Positions 24,701 through 38,643 are shown, counted from the first letter of the stretch. The stretch: DNA of 64,000 nucleotides from Anopheles merus (GCF_017562075.2 NC_054083.1:34344755-34408754); one strand, 5' to 3'. Notes: generated by a model not told the origin, from the letters alone. A program made the numbers and translations.

Positions 24701-27700
24701 TTTATGCCGTTTGCGCGCGCGCGCTCGCTCTCACTCCGCCACACCATTAGTCATCGGAAATTCGAGAAGCCGAAGTGGTCTTCGTCGAGTTCCGCGAGCG
24801 GTCCGCTTGGCGCCTGCTAATTTAATTCCATCTATCGCTGTGGGAGAGACCATAGGGAGGAGAAGGCAGAGACCGGGTTGAATGCTCCGAGGAATGTTTC
24901 GTTTGTTTGAGCGATAGAAAATTCAGGTGTTCCGATTGTCGTCGTGCAAGTAGTCAGTAAATAATGAATGGAATGCATGCCTGTGGTCGAAGAAGTTTGT
25001 TCAGATCTTGTGACGATAGAGCGGAGCTAGCTGAAGCGGAATGCAGAATGGTGTGCTATTTGCAGTGCAGCAAATTCAATTAGCAGCATGCGCGCATAGG
25101 AAGCTAAAGATCTAATCGTTGTGATCTGTGTAAGAGCGTGCTTACCATTATGCTTGCCAAACAAACGGAAACCTATCCCACGGCGTTGGGATGATTTAGA
25201 GTGGATAGAAGCATAATTTGAAAGGCACTCAGTCACACTCGTACATGGAAATAGCTTCCCCCTTCGACCGTGTGTAGCTTCTGTCGCATAAAAATACCAT
25301 AAAGTATGATTTTACTTTTACCACCGCACCCGAAGCAACAGTCGAACAAACAAGTTTTATCACACATTTGTATACATGGAACCTCGCTAGGTGGAACCGC
25401 CCATCTCTCCACCCTTCCTAATCGCATCTTTCCACGCTGGTGTGCACCGGTAGCGAGCGAGTGGAGCAACAATTTTAATTAGAAAACCATTCCCCGATCC
25501 AAAGGGCTATGGCGGTGTTTCGGCGGTCAAATCGGCGCACTTCAATCAAGCGTGCTCGAGAGCAGAACTAACCTCCGATCCGTTCCGGGTCCACCGTCTG
25601 CGCCCGGAGCGGCGGCAGCAGCAGCACCAGCAGCATAATTTATTATCCAATAAAACATTAGACCGCCCGCCAATCGCCATTCCCGTGCGCAAGGAAACCG
25701 GTCATTCGCGCTAATGTGGTGTTCGCAGATGGAAACATTATGGAAACGTTTGTGCGAGGCGGCGGCGCAGTGGCGCACCGTAAAGCTGTTGCGATACAAA
25801 GAAGTTACTACGATGTTTTTGCTTCTTCTTTTTTTCCGTGGAACGGGAAAAAATATGTGACACGGAAACATTTATGTTCTAAATATGTTACGTTCAGTTT
25901 TAAGCATCGCTTCGAAGAACGACTAGATTTTATCGCCAAACGCACTTCATCATGCGGGCGTACGAAACACAAAACATCCCTAAAACCGTTTGACATCTCT
26001 GGAAATACACACCCCAAAACAGGTCCAGATGTTTGGGCTTTGGGTTCTGATGTTTGTGCCCTTTGCTATTTAGCTTTTATTTTCGAGTGAAGATTAAACC
26101 ATTACCTCGCGGAGCCGCACCAAACATAACGCCAAACATGGACATGCGCGGCCCTGCTTAAGAAGATTTCTCGCATACTATAAATAGAATAAAAACCGCG
26201 ATTTTCCGTAGGTTGAGCGGGCGGGTTTTGTCACGTCCAATTCGGTTGCTAATCGTGTGCTAGAATCGGTTGCGGAAGATGAGTGCTTTATGCTCTCCTG
26301 AAAAGGTTCGCGGATGTAAAATATGTCTCCCCGTTCCGGGCAGTGTTCAGCACGGTCGGCCGGTAGGGCAGCACACACAAGAGCCGGATGGTGTGGGATA
26401 TGGTCACGTTCGCCATCATCCACCCGTTGGCAAATTCATACTACCGAGACGCCGATGGTGGCGCAGATAAGGCCGGTTTTATGATGCCCTACGAGACACA
26501 CAGTATGATGGAGTGCGCATATGAGAAAAAAAACACCCAAGCTTCAAAGGCTTAGTCTTGAGCTTCTACAGTTGTTTCGGTTTCATCGGAGCATGATTTG
26601 TGACCTGGGAGGAGCGTGAATGTTCTAAAGGTGGTAGCCCCATTCATGAGGTTTGTTTTCCTGGGCTACAAAAAATGTCACCACATGAAAAGGCTTGGTT
26701 TTGGTTGCAAGATGATGATGATAACATTCTTGAAAAGAGATTGTGAGTCGATGCAATTCCACACCCAGTCCTATTCTATGACGTGATCAGTCAAATATCC
26801 AGATGGTACTTGGTGTCATTTATTACGCTGACTGCTTGCAGCACAAACCGAATGGAAGTTGTTTGTCTTGACCTAGCTACTGGTTAGTGGCATGTTATTA
26901 GTTGTCCATAAAGATTTGTATGATCGATTGATCATACATATGGATTGCAACAAAAGTTCCATAGGAGTGTGTACATTTCAAAGATTATGCAAAGAAATAT
27001 GCAATGGTTAACGTTTCAAGATCACAATAAGCTATTATTTAACATACCAGACAGGGTGTTCTGTAAACTAAATCACAACATCATTGCCTTCGCCATCTCT
27101 GCACAACTCGTCCCGCCTTCAAACGCTACCTTGAAATCCAAGCGCATGACCTTCTTCTAATTCCTCAAATCTTCTCAATCAGAGCCTCCACTACTCGCCG
27201 GATTCAGTTCAATGATAATGATAGTTGCACAACGCACGAAAGCCTTCCCTATTAAACGCTCCAATAAATTTTGAACCAAACCAATACCGGAAGCAGCTAA
27301 TCTGTTCGACAGCGATTGTCGCTGTCGTCTGGTGGCGCCTGCGACACTCATGCGTAAGCTACATACGAAATCGGCCCCGAAACAAAACACAAACCTTCGC
27401 CGCGTTTGTCGCGATGAATGAAACGTGTCTATCAGCTTGCCCGAAAGAAGCGCCACGGTAAAGTGTTTCACCCAGTCGACTCATTAACCCCTTGGTGCGG
27501 CCTTGGTAACGAGATGAGTCCACCAGCAGTGTGACACAACAGGCAAGGGTGTCTGTGAAGCATATTTCCCCCTGCAGGAGAACTACGCGCGGGAACATCT
27601 ATGGCCTTTTTCGGACGGTGTAATCGTTCGCCCTAACCCTGAGCTATAAATGGGCTACACATCAAAGCACCCCCCGGACCAAGCCACCGCGCCAAGTGCC

Positions 27701-29816
27701 GGCAACCGAAAGGGGATCAAGTGTTTGACACTTGGTATGGTTTGCTTGTTTTTTTTTTCTTCTGTTTTGTTTGCGCCTTTATTGCCTGCCCTTCCAGTGC
27801 CTTTTACCAGTCGCTGTTCCAGCCCAAACTGTTCCATCATCTCCTGTGACGGAACGGCAAAGTACATAATCTTCAAAAAGCAGCAAATGTTCCGCGGAAA
27901 ACTTTGTCTTACACATTGGCAGCGGTCGCTGCTGCTGTCGCACAATGTCGAGGGTTAGTGTGTTTGCTAATTATCTCGCCCAGCTAGTTTGGTGGAGGAT
28001 TTATTCGACCGTTTGACTTTTTGGGGTCGCGCGTTCTCCGGGGGCGAGTGAACCTTGTGCAGTGTGTGTAGCATCGTGATAAGCATCGGATGGGGCTGCC
28101 TGCCTCACACCCTTTGATTGGATTGCTAAATGAGCCATGCAATGGACATGTTTTGGGAGGTGGGTAAGTGTCGTAACGGAGAGGGAGGACCACTTGGCAA
28201 TATGGGTGAGGGAAGAATTTATTGCTTTACGGGAAGCGGAATAAGTTATGCTGCAGGCAATGAGTGGTAGAAGTCACTTAAACTGTACAGGAGAGGAAAT
28301 CAATTTACACACAACGATGGTAAAGAAATGTAATTACAAAATGTATCAAACTTGCCCTTTCTTAGGTTCAACGAAATACGCATGTCGTGTTCATATCCCC
28401 AGACATCTGGGGTCCGTTTGGCAGACTTTTTTAATTGTAAAAAAAAACAAGGCCATCATTTTTATACAACGCGATCGATTCCTTTTACTAATTAGCAATT
28501 ATATTTGTCTGCAATATTTGGCCTGGGGTCAAGCCTTGAATCCCTTGATTTATTTTGACTTATTTTACTTGTTCAAGCATGAAAGAGCATCTCTGAAAAA
28601 AAAGTATAATTTCCTCTCACTGTTCCTCCAGCTTTTAACCATTTTCTGTTTTGTTTTCCCTTTTCACTTTCCTTAAAGCTTTTCCATTGCAAATTCCTAC
28701 TACCACAGCAAGCGTTTACAGTAAATTGATAATTTACTGCCTTCGAAATTAGTCCCGGTACCCAAGCGCTCATCGATATTGCATTTCGCTACAAATTGAG
28801 TCACCAGTGCAAAAACGGTAAAGACCGTCACTAATTTAATGTTGACACTCTGGTCCGCGCCCCGCCTGGGGCAGCAGCAAGTTGCCGCGTGGAGGATGGG
28901 CGCTGTGATGTTCAGCTACCCAAACGACCAGAACGAACGGAAGTCATCGAAGGGAATAAAAACACGCGAAGGGCGATAATTGATAAGTCCGGGGCCTGAT
29001 TAAAAATGTCAATACGGGACGCTTGCTAGCGCGGTTTGGGCGGAAAAATAAATTGACGCTGTGAGAACACCATCTCCATAGCTGCCACACCGAGCAGTTT
29101 CCCGATATACGCCCGATCACAGTCCCGCTCTCACCCCCCACTCACCCACTCAATTCAGACGAAGACCTCGCACGGAGAGTATATGCTAATAAATTTTAAT
29201 TAATTTACAGCACTAGTGGGGCGAAAAAAAAGTATCATCTACTCCGCGCAACAGATTCACTTCCGCGAACGTTTTGCCCTGGATTAGGGTGGACCAGGCT
29301 TACGCTATTGCCAGACGACCTCGGATGAGAGCGACTTGGTCCTCCGACACTGAAGGTAAATGAGTTTTCCCTTCTCTCAGGGAGGTCATGATCATGAGAG
29401 CGCGTACGCAGACAGGCTCTCGTGCCGGTTAATTCTGATTATTGACCTGCCACTGTGAAGGTGGTCAGTTCGGGTTCATGGGGAGGTGGGATACTGTTTC
29501 CACGAAGTTCGGCGTATGAATTTAATTTCTATTAGCAAGTGGAATGTGTGTCAGCAGCTAGAGGCAGAATCAGTAAAAATTAACATTAATTTGATGCTTG
29601 GGAAGCAAATGCTTGGAAGGTTGTTGCAAAGAATGCTTTAGAATACTTTCCAGAAATTGCTTCTTCAGAGCGCAGATTAAATAGTGGAGATTAATTAGTG
29701 GAGATTCAAGTGTGTTTGGATGTGTGAAGTGCATTTAAAATAACCTAAATTATAGATGAAAACAGTACCCATGAAAGTACATTGTACTGTGCCAATGTAA
29801 ATAGAGAAACCATTTA

Positions 29817-29898
29817 TTTTTATGGACAGCTCAATTACTTCTTGACGATATCAATCATTTTTATGGACAGCTCAATTACTTCTTGACGATATCAATCA
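29817..29898 (+). repeat. two-copy tandem duplication, period 41
   Basis: Two copies of a 41-base unit that begins TTTTATGGACAGCTCAATTA and ends GACGATATCAATCA lie head to tail with no mismatch that I can see. Exact identity suggests a recent slippage or duplication event. Confidence 0.92.
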
Positions 29899-31215
29899 AG
29901 GCTTGTTTTTTTTTCTTGCCCAAAAACTAATTTCAACAGTAATATTAATTGTATTTACAGCTAAACCTACTCATTAGCAATTAAAGCTGCGAGTGCGCTT
30001 CGATGAATAATCCGTTTAATCTGACAGAAAATCAATATCGATTCGCTCGTCCATTCACAACGACCTAATCGGATCCTGTTTTTGTGCCGCTCGAACCTCA
30101 TTCCTGCTTATGAATCGGCGGTGGGACTAAATGAAGCGTGTAAATTTTGCCAACCACACACACACAACCCGAAAGCCCGTTGATGAATATCGAGGCGAAC
30201 AAAGCGAAGGACGGCGTAGTAAATAGTTTCACCCTCGACTATCCCTTCTTTCCGTTCGGTTCCAGCAATACCGGTAGTAGCTGCTCTCTCTGTCTCGTCA
30301 AATAGCTGACCTCAAACCAATCAAATTTCGATTCAACAAACTCTGGTTAGTTTTGAATAAAATTAACCTTCCATCGAAGTCCCTCGCTGCTAGCTTCCGC
30401 TCCCATGCACCGTTCGATCATTTAAATCGCTTTGCGAGTGTAGCACGGAAACACATGAATGAAATGAAACAGCTCTCGCGTTGGTTCGTTTGATGTGGAT
30501 GGCAGTGATGTTCTGTCAGCGGAGCGGATGGGGATAACGAGCGATGCTTAAAATTTAGCGCATGTAAAGGAACATGCGGAAGGCATGTCCCGTTCTTATC
30601 AGGTTTATACATCGGTACAAGATTGAAATGCATTGATTCATCGGGCTGCAATCTGCTTATCGATTGGAGAAGATTTTTATTACGAATAAAACATCAATCG
30701 AGTTGAGATGAAAGTGCACACGTGCCCGATGTATATCGATATTGCGCTGTAATAACTTGACGGTAGCAAGAAGCATTTTATTGTTCCATTTTAGTGTTCA
30801 TGCTTTTCTTACAATGAGATTGTACATTTAATGAAATATATGATTGTTTCGCATGAATTATTATACAATCATTCATGACATAAGAAAACTATGCAGAGAA
30901 CTTTGGAGCAATTTTAAAGCAGCACATCATTCATTCAATGCACAAATATGTTATTTACTACTTAAACTTCATGCAACTTTGTAGACTTTGTATATTTACA
31001 TGATGGCATTTTTCAACGATGCTTCCAACTGCCATCAGAGATAAAGAAACAGATTCAAATTTGTACAAACGACTTTTCACAAATCTCTCTTTCTCCTCAC
31101 ACTTTCACACTCCTTGTCCAACCCGGTGGCCGTGTCGTTTTCGGTTTTGCATACGGTGGTAAATAAACCAAACGAACCGTGCAAAATTGATTGAGTCGTT
31201 TCCGATGTGTTTCAG

Positions 31216-31330
31216 GGTCGCCCCGGGGGTACGTAGAGCCAGAATACGTAGAACACTCCCAGCCACACCAGCCTGGGGATGCTGGCAATTTTAACACCAA
31301 ACTGGGGTGTGACGGAAGAGATTTCTGCCC
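31216..31330 (+). CDS. candidate internal exon, unknown protein
   Basis: The acceptor GATGTGTTTCAG precedes a 115-base segment that ends at TGCCC|GTATGC. It begins with two leading bases and ends two bases into a codon. The 37 codons contain RGYVEPEYVEHSQPHQPG and GRDFC. The open frame continues past both splice sites, so the boundaries rest only on the consensus matches. The minus strand is also open across this stretch and reads a hydrophobic peptide (LVWLGVFYVFWLYVPP), so strand is uncertain. Its end phase would permit splicing into the candidate at 45812. Confidence 0.2.
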
Positions 31331-34300
31331 GTATGCAACAGAACGCGGCGCAAGAAACACGAAACGGCAAGAAGCAAAAGTATGCACACGGGGCATCCGC
31401 TTTTGCTGCTGTACCGTTCGAACTCGGTTTCGATGGGCCCGGGCTGGGATGAGCCACCGATCCTCGGGCTGTGAAAGTTTTTCTTCCACAAGGAAAGGCT
31501 TTTTCATGTCACATTTAACAGCACAACAACAACAAAAAACCCTCCTCGAATGCCTTTTATGGAAAGCGAGGAAGCTGAGGCACAGGCACCTCAAACGTAT
31601 CCCCGTGAGCCCGACGCGCTTGTAGTGGTCTGATTGTACTTTTTTCCATAACCATATGCGCTGGTGGACATTTATTATGCTGTTCACGGTTCATCGCGCC
31701 ATCGCTTTCTAAGTGGCAAGAGGAAGGTTAGAGAAAAGGCACAAAGAAAGGAAAAACCATACCACTTTTCGCGGGCAATAATGAAACTGCAGCACTAGGT
31801 GTGCATCCCGATCACATTGAACGGGATCGTCGAGTTAGAACTCCTGCTGGGCTGGGTTGTGTTGCATAACGTGGAGAACCGATAGGGGTTGAAGCAGTCA
31901 AAGAATTGATGACTTTTATTAATATCCAACCCGATACTGGTGCAGGAAAGTGGTGTGTATGTGTGCAAATGCTTTTCTACGATATTTGCATCAAATAACC
32001 TCGAGATATTGCTGAGTTCACGCCGGTCAAAGAAGTCCGGTGGTGGTCACATTTTTGTGGCCTTTTTTTATTTATGAACTAAACTTTACTCGTTTTCCAC
32101 AATGAAGGAAAAGAACTTCAATAAAAAGTAACAATAAAGTATTTATGGGTAGTCTGTTTGAAATTCACAGTTCTTCAGTGAAGGTTTCTACGTCAATATC
32201 AAAATTAACTTTAAATTTGTATTCCCTACTTCACATAATGGACTAAAACCTCACACTGCACTACGGAAACTGTTCCTACGATTCCCAACAGCAGTTTTTG
32301 GTATGTCTTATAGCTGGCCCAACACTCAATTGCTTTTATAATAATAGTCATCCTTCATCCGTTTGGGGCGCCTTGTTTTTTTTTACTATTTAGTCCACAC
32401 CAGAGCCTGCGCAAGGAGGCAGAATAGTAGAAAGAATTTAACGAATATTATTCGGCCCTTTAGTAGCCTTTGCTTTTCGGGACATTGGAGCGGGCTACTG
32501 TCCACAAGGGAGTCCCTTTCTCTACCGTTTAATCATTCCCGTGAGTGTCGTGAATTTTGCATAATGACCAAAAACAGCGGAATGGTTTTAGAGACTTCAA
32601 TTAATTCATTCCCCGCCGGCTGCCGGCCATGAGAGCTGATTCTTGCTGCAAGTGGTTGGCTAACCTAGGGTCAGTAGGATGCTGCTATCCCTTTTGGTGT
32701 CGGGGTAACAAGTCCACCACTGGAATGCACACCGATCGGTGAAAGCAGCAGAGAAGCTTTTTTGTCATTGCTTTCAGTGTGCCGCTTGATATAAATTTCA
32801 TTTCGACCGCAATGAAATCTCCAAGACAACAGTTGGGCAAGCATTTCGACAACTTTGGTGGAAACATTCTCACACCCCCGGCAGGGCGTATAGCAGGGTG
32901 GACAGATAAAAACGGAAACACTCTGCCGACCCGCAACCACCTCCAAAACAGATCAACGTGCGACGGGCCGCTTTGCTGAAGTCAACGGTGGGATTCCAGT
33001 CAGCAGCGGACGCCACCACCGTCGTCACACAAACCAGACCAGCTCGGGGCCAGATTGCTTTCCATTTTGCAGGAAAGATGTCGACTACCATCTCCAAGCG
33101 CCCCATGAGCAAGCCGGCAAGAAAGTGATAGACCCGAGGGTTCAGTGGGTCGGTCGGTCGTGTCTGTTTGTTTACTTATTTAATTTTGTTTTTCAATTAA
33201 CCACACGCTTGCGGTGGCTGATAAGAAAGGAGGCCAGTGGTGAGTGCTGTGGGTTGAAGGAAAAGGATGTGTTTCTGTTTGCATCCGGTCGGTGTTGTCT
33301 ATTCCTTTTAAACTGGCAAGCGATGAGGGTCGGCTGGGAATCCGAGTACGGACGGTTCAAGAAACACGCACACACACTACGAGTAACAGCTAGATTTTAT
33401 GCTGGGGGCAACATTTTTGCATCTCGTTTTGTGTGAGGGTAGCTGCACAGGTTTTTTTGGCGCCCGCCAGAACCAAAACGTTAATTTTAAACGACCCTGA
33501 TGACCAAATATTGTGCAGGTAGATGAAGAGGACGACGGTCTGCGTACAATATTGTGTAGGCTGGCGATAAAGTTTTAAGGTAAGGGATACACCTGTTGGG
33601 TGATACTGGGTAGACTGCGAAGAATATATTTACGCTATTAAGCGGATGGGTTTAACGTTGCTTAGTCGGATTTGCTGAACATATTTTTGTTATTTTAGGT
33701 TTCTATTTCAACTCTTTTACGAATGTTTCCCTGTTATAGCTTTGGAGGAAGCGTATACATGAAAATCTGAACTAGGCAAGAACTTCTATTGAGTGAGTGA
33801 TTTAAATGATGAAACTTTTATAATTTAGTCAGATTGATTCAAGGAAGTAGAATCCTTAAAGATTGGATATTTAGTCTGCATTTAGTGAGTTAAATTCTAA
33901 AAGAGTGCTTCACTAATGGGCGGAGAGATAAGATCCTAAAGATCCTTCAAAACCTGGTCAAGTATTATATGATTCGCAAGATGCCAAGAAGATTTATTCA
34001 TTTTTATGTATTCCTTAAAGCAGGCAATACTACTGAGCAATATTTTCATAACATTAAGTCTAATGTATAATACTATCCTACAAAATTAGTCTGGTGTGTG
34101 ATAAACCCATATCCAACTACCAGTTTCAAACTTGAACATAAACCTCAGGGAAACCGCACTAATATACGAACCAACCAATTGCAAATGCTTTGATTTTCGT
34201 GCTGCAAACGTATAGCAACAAGAGTCTTTTCCTAAAATTTACGACCGCTTTTTGAACCATGACACCATGGTCGGTACTGACACAACCAGACGCTCCTGTA

Positions 34301-36919
34301 AAAGCAAGGGGCTGTCGATAGCAACACATACAATCTGTCATTTCTAATCCGCCCACCAGACGGGCAATATTTGAGGATTTTATGCAATGTTTACCATCGG
34401 AAAGGAGGCACACACACACAAAAAAACCCTCAACCACCCCGGAAAAAGGGCAGCCCCAAGATAGAGTGGGCTTCACCAAACAGTTGCAGTATTAGAACGT
34501 TCTGAGCGCTATGTGTCCCACGGCACCGTTCTGTTGGCATTCGGGTTTGATCGATTTGAAGGTGCTGATTGCCTTGAGACGCGCCAGCCACTTCGTTTCT
34601 TTTTTCCGAATGTGTTTTGCTCCTTCCTTAAACCCCTATCAAACGCCCCCACTCTAATCCATATGTAAGCATAGTTCAACAACGTTTTGAATTACCATTT
34701 TGCGATCCCTTTTCGGGCTGCTTTGACGAAGGGAGTAGCACCGAGACACAGAAGGGACAAGTGGGAGAAAAAAAAAACTCCTTCCCGGGCAATGAAAGCA
34801 TTTCCTTTTGGCACTATTACAGGCGATTGAAAAGCAGTTCGGCGCGCAGAAAAAAGTGACAGATCGAGAGACCGGCACAGATGGAATCATTTCGATTCAG
34901 ATCCTTTACAACGCTGTTACTGTTTGCACAAGGAAAAAGGCCTTCGGTGGGGCAGCGGAGCATCCGAAACGAGAAACGGATTACATCGTAACGGCCGACG
35001 GTTCAAAATCATTAAAACGCCAGCCAGCCAGTTTGCTTTTCGTTCACTCGAGATGCTTTTGAAGTGAACCGAGATTGATGGCAGCAGTCGTCGTCTATTG
35101 GGTGAGATATTTTGGAAGGATGTGTGTGTTTGTATGTATGTACAGGTTTTTTGTTGCTGTTGTATCCGTGCAGTTTGCAATCGTTTTTTTATGGGATTTT
35201 TAAACCATTTCAATTCACGAAATTTTCAAATTCATTTCAAAATCATTCCTTCCTTTAGCACACCCTCTTTCAATGCGCCTACACACGTGTGTTTGTGTGC
35301 TTGTACTACTGAACAACTACAATAGCAACACAGAGATCGTATACCTGTTAGAGGTGAGGTTTTGACACGAGCGAGCAGCATTTTGCTGCAGCATCCTCTA
35401 GAAACTGGCGAAACTTTGTACAGCAAGCGCCCCGAAACGAAAAGGAAATCCTTCACCTACGCACCCATGCGGAGATCATCCGCACAATGGCTGCGCCAGT
35501 TCAATTGGCGTTTTTGTAGCAAAAATGGGAAAACTTTCTTGCACACATTTTCGGGCCCATTTTAGACTCGTCCCACTCGTCTTGCCTGTTGTATTTTCCC
35601 GAAGCTGATGATGATCCTCCGCCCGAAACACTTTTGTAACGCCCAAACACGAAGATGGTGCGCCGTACCCGATGTTGATGATTATTACAGCCGGCAAGGT
35701 AGCGCGCTCCGATGCCGAATCACTGTTGTAGATTTTTTTTAATAAAAAATAAAACGCCTCACATGCACAGTTTACTCCCGCGCCCGCTGCGACGTTTGAT
35801 GCCAGCTTCTTTATTTGGCCTGCAAAGTTTTCCCGCAGTGCTTTCCATGTTTGAACAACGGTTAAAGCGATGATCTAAATCAGCAAGTGTACATCCGCCC
35901 CATTTCGCCCGCTGGGGTATTTTGTGTCAGGAGGCTTGTGTTTTCGTTTTTGTTTTGCGGTTTTGACGAATATTGTGCGGTTTGACGAGTCTGAAAATGC
36001 CGAGTGCTGTGCGTGTAAGGTACATAATGGCAGCCGGGAAAAGTTTTGGCGCAAAGCTTTTCCCGGCGAGCGGTTTTAAGCGCCGCATAGGTTAATGGGT
36101 TTGGCGTAAGAAGCTTTTTACCAGCATATGGTGAGGGTTTTCAAAAATTAAAACAATACTAAAAACTTTAATTTCCTCAGCTGAAAGCTGCGCTCAGAAG
36201 ATTCTGAGCTAAGGTGGCGAAGTAATAAGTCCGTATGTATTTATTTGGATCAAGTGTGATAAACATTTGCTGCTGTCTTGTAATCATTTCAAGTAAAAAC
36301 GAATAATGAGGATAAATTTATGACTTTGTTTATTCCATCAAAAACATGAATAATGACCAAAATGAACTGAAAACAAAGTAAGAAACGCATTCTCATCTTT
36401 TAAAAGATAATTTCAATATTTACCTTTACAAAACAACTCTAATAATCTTATTAAAAAATTTGAATAAAAATAAATAAAAATAATAAAAATAAAAATTAAT
36501 CAAACAATAATGAATTACCAGTTTTTTTCAACATTGGTAGGTAATAAAAATAAATGTAAAGAAAACATGTGAAATAAATGGACGTTACCAACAACAATGA
36601 AATTTAATGTCCTTGTACCATACCAACTGTTCAGCAAAAGCGCATCTCTATGCAGCAAGTGTAACACAAGAATGCACTCGGGCAATAGGGCATCCTGGTA
36701 GTTGGCTGCCCTCGGACCGTCAACACTGTAACCGCCCTTAAAGAAGAGCACAATATATTCATGAGTAGCTTGGGAAACGATTTGTCTTGAAAAAGGATTT
36801 CAAACCCCGTAACCGACCAAAATCACAACACTAACCGAAACCGTTTGGACACAATTTATTCTAGCAAAAGGAAATAAGGGAAAATTCAAATGAATGTTTT
36901 TCCTCTTCCTGTTCCGTAG
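31331..36919. other. no gene recognised; weak exon candidate at 34.8 kb
   Basis: Mixed DNA with an extremely AT-rich block near 36400-36560 made of AATAAAAATA units. One weak exon candidate is listed separately at 34823. The longest frame of the whole window (196 codons, minus strand, 31097-31687) crosses the left boundary; I judge it to be chance. Confidence 0.5.
34823..34946 (+). CDS. candidate exon with strong acceptor, 3' end uncertain
   Basis: TTTCCTTTTGGCACTATTACAG is a very good 3' splice site. It is followed in phase 0 by codons reading AIEKQFGAQKKVTDRETGTDG and then ISIQILYNAV, a balanced soluble-protein composition. The frame stays open to 35060, so the end is not fixed. The donor used here, TTCG|GTGGGG, is mediocre, and AACGCT|GTTACT is an alternative. 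I recognise no family. The start phase does not fit the end phase of the candidate at 31216. Confidence 0.2.
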
Positions 36920-37014
36920 CCGGCAGCAAAGCTGGCGAGACGGAAAGACAACGAAGTAGTAGTAGTAGTAGCAGTGTGTGCGTCCAGAACTGTGCAGCTG
37001 CATCAAGCTCAACA
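36920..37014 (+). CDS. candidate 95-bp exon with best splice signals in the window
   Basis: TTTTTCCTCTTCCTGTTCCGTAG is close to an ideal acceptor and CTCAACA|GTGAGT is a strong donor. Two frames are open. One reads GSKAGETERQR, a Ser run (AGT repeat at about 36955-36970), then VCVQNCAAASSST. The other reads PAAKLARRKDNE, a Val run, then CASRTVQLHQAQ and ends in phase 2. It could also be a non-coding 5' exon of the candidate gene that has its ATG at 38531. Minus-strand frames show a Tyr run and no other support. The coding state is unresolved. Confidence 0.25.
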
Positions 37015-38530
37015 GTGAGTGATTTACACACGCTTGAGAGAGAAAGAGAGAAAAAACCATAGACACATAAAGCAACCGAAAAACAAAGCTGTCCAAGCCT
37101 TCCTGTTGCTTTTGGGGGGGGGAGAGAGAAACTGCCTTTTCTTTTTCAATTCTATAAGCATAATTTCTGGTATGTTTCTTCCCTTCCCATGACAAGTAAT
37201 GGCCGCGCCACTGACATTGAAAAGTGTGGCATTAAATCTTGCACGTCAAGTGCGCGGCCCAAGTGGGGGTTTGTCCGTTTCATGCTTTCTGTAAGCGTTT
37301 TCTCCGCCTTTAGAGATCATTTTATTGTGCTTCAGAAAACAGAAAACTTTTACCACAATCAAGACGAGAGTTTGTTGCAACAGCAGAAGCAACATCAACA
37401 ACAAAAAGGTTCACTTTCATTTCGATCTTTTCCCTTTTCCCGGGTACGTTCTATATGCATCAGATAAAAGTACAAACAAACCCCTGGCGAACTTTTATGC
37501 TTTTGCCAGGGAGGAGGAAAATCAATTTCGAATCCTTCCCGCCTGTGCAAAGTATAAACAAACAAAACCCCATCTTTAAAGCCACCCACACACAGGGCGA
37601 CCTTTTTTCGTTCGCTTGTTCTTTGCGCGTGTTGTTCACATAAACCACATGGACACATCGAAGCAGAGATGGGCTCAATTGGGACCCCTTTCTCTTGATT
37701 TGGTAAATAAGGGACACATATACGTTGAAAAAAAAACAACATCGATAAAACGAAACAGGTTCCTGGAACAGGTAAAAATCATTGTTTGCAGGAGAATAAA
37801 TAGTACCCGGAAGTGGGGCGAAAAAGCAATTCTTCGAATTGTTGAAGGGAGGCAGCCTCACAAGACAATAATCAACTGTCCAAAATCTCACCCCCTAATG
37901 TATCCCTTGCTGGTAGATAAACAAGCAACAGAAGAAAAAAAACCCCAACACCACCCCAGGCACAGCAGCCACACACGCACGCTGGCACGCATCTTGCAAT
38001 AAAAACGTCGGCCTGTGCCTTGGAAGCAGCCCACACATAGCTCGAAGAAGCTGTCCCTTCGACACCACAGTCGTTGAGTTAATCACACCCACGAGAGTGT
38101 GTGTGTGTGTAAGAGAGGGAGAAGAAGAGAAAGAAAAAGAAGACCGTGGGGAGACGCGCCAGGGAGAGTATAAAAATAAAGCAAGTGTATAAATAAAATT
38201 AAATAACAATTTTGCACTCCGAGTCCGGTTCGAAGGACCAAAACGCCCCCGTGAATGGGCAATGGCAACAAGAACAATAGGGAGAACTGTAACAGGCCTT
38301 GTAAACGGCAGGGTGGCGGCAGCAGGGTAAATCATTTTATTTCTCCATCTTTTTATGTCACATTTCCAAATTCTCTCGTGTTTTTTCGCCTCAACCACCC
38401 CATACCCACTGCCCCTCATACCCGCACACGAATACGATACTTCATCCCCACTCGGCGTGCCTTACGCTATGAGCGACCGGAGCAGACTCATACTCATTTT
38501 TCCCTAATTCCCTTACATTTATGACCCATC

Positions 38531-38643
38531 ATGATTGGAATGACATTTCTCGCTCTCTTGTACCTTGCCCTCGGCGTTAACGGCACGCCAGGGCCGGTGT
38601 CTGGAGCGCTTTCAGGATACCTTCCTCGAGTGGGTAGGAGCGG
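38531..38643 (+). CDS. candidate first coding exon: signal peptide and PRVGR motif
   Basis: The ATG is the first after an in-frame TGA at 38522. It opens a textbook secretory signal, MIGMTFLALLYLALGVNG, followed by TPGPVSGALSGYLPRVGRSG. A donor AGCGG|GTAAGC follows in phase 2. If it is not spliced, the frame stops at a TAA inside the donor after 38 codons, so a free-standing 38-residue secreted peptide is also possible. Leu-Pro-Arg-Val followed by Gly-Arg has the form of an amidation and cleavage site. Insect CAPA peptides end in FPRV-amide from a PRVGR context. An NGT sequon spans the likely signal cleavage site. The family is not established. Confidence 0.33.

Larger units (their letters stand above)
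21000..31215. other. no gene recognised; includes CT tract and tandem duplication
   Basis: About 10 kb with no supported gene. AT-rich DNA at 21000-21600 leads into a CT tract. A GC-richer island lies at about 24100-24900. Within it, a segment after TTTTTGCTCCGCAG (from 24381) reads YVEQEFQFVNETPGRG and then an Arg/Gly-rich tail before a stop. That could be a terminal exon, but the evidence is thin. A 41-bp tandem duplication sits at 29.8 kb. Confidence 0.5.

Noticed and set aside
31097..31687. Longest open frame of the window (196 codons, minus strand)
   Set aside because: It overlaps a 144-codon plus frame and a third minus frame. The composition is arbitrary, no motif is present, and the length is within what chance gives in 64 kb on six frames.
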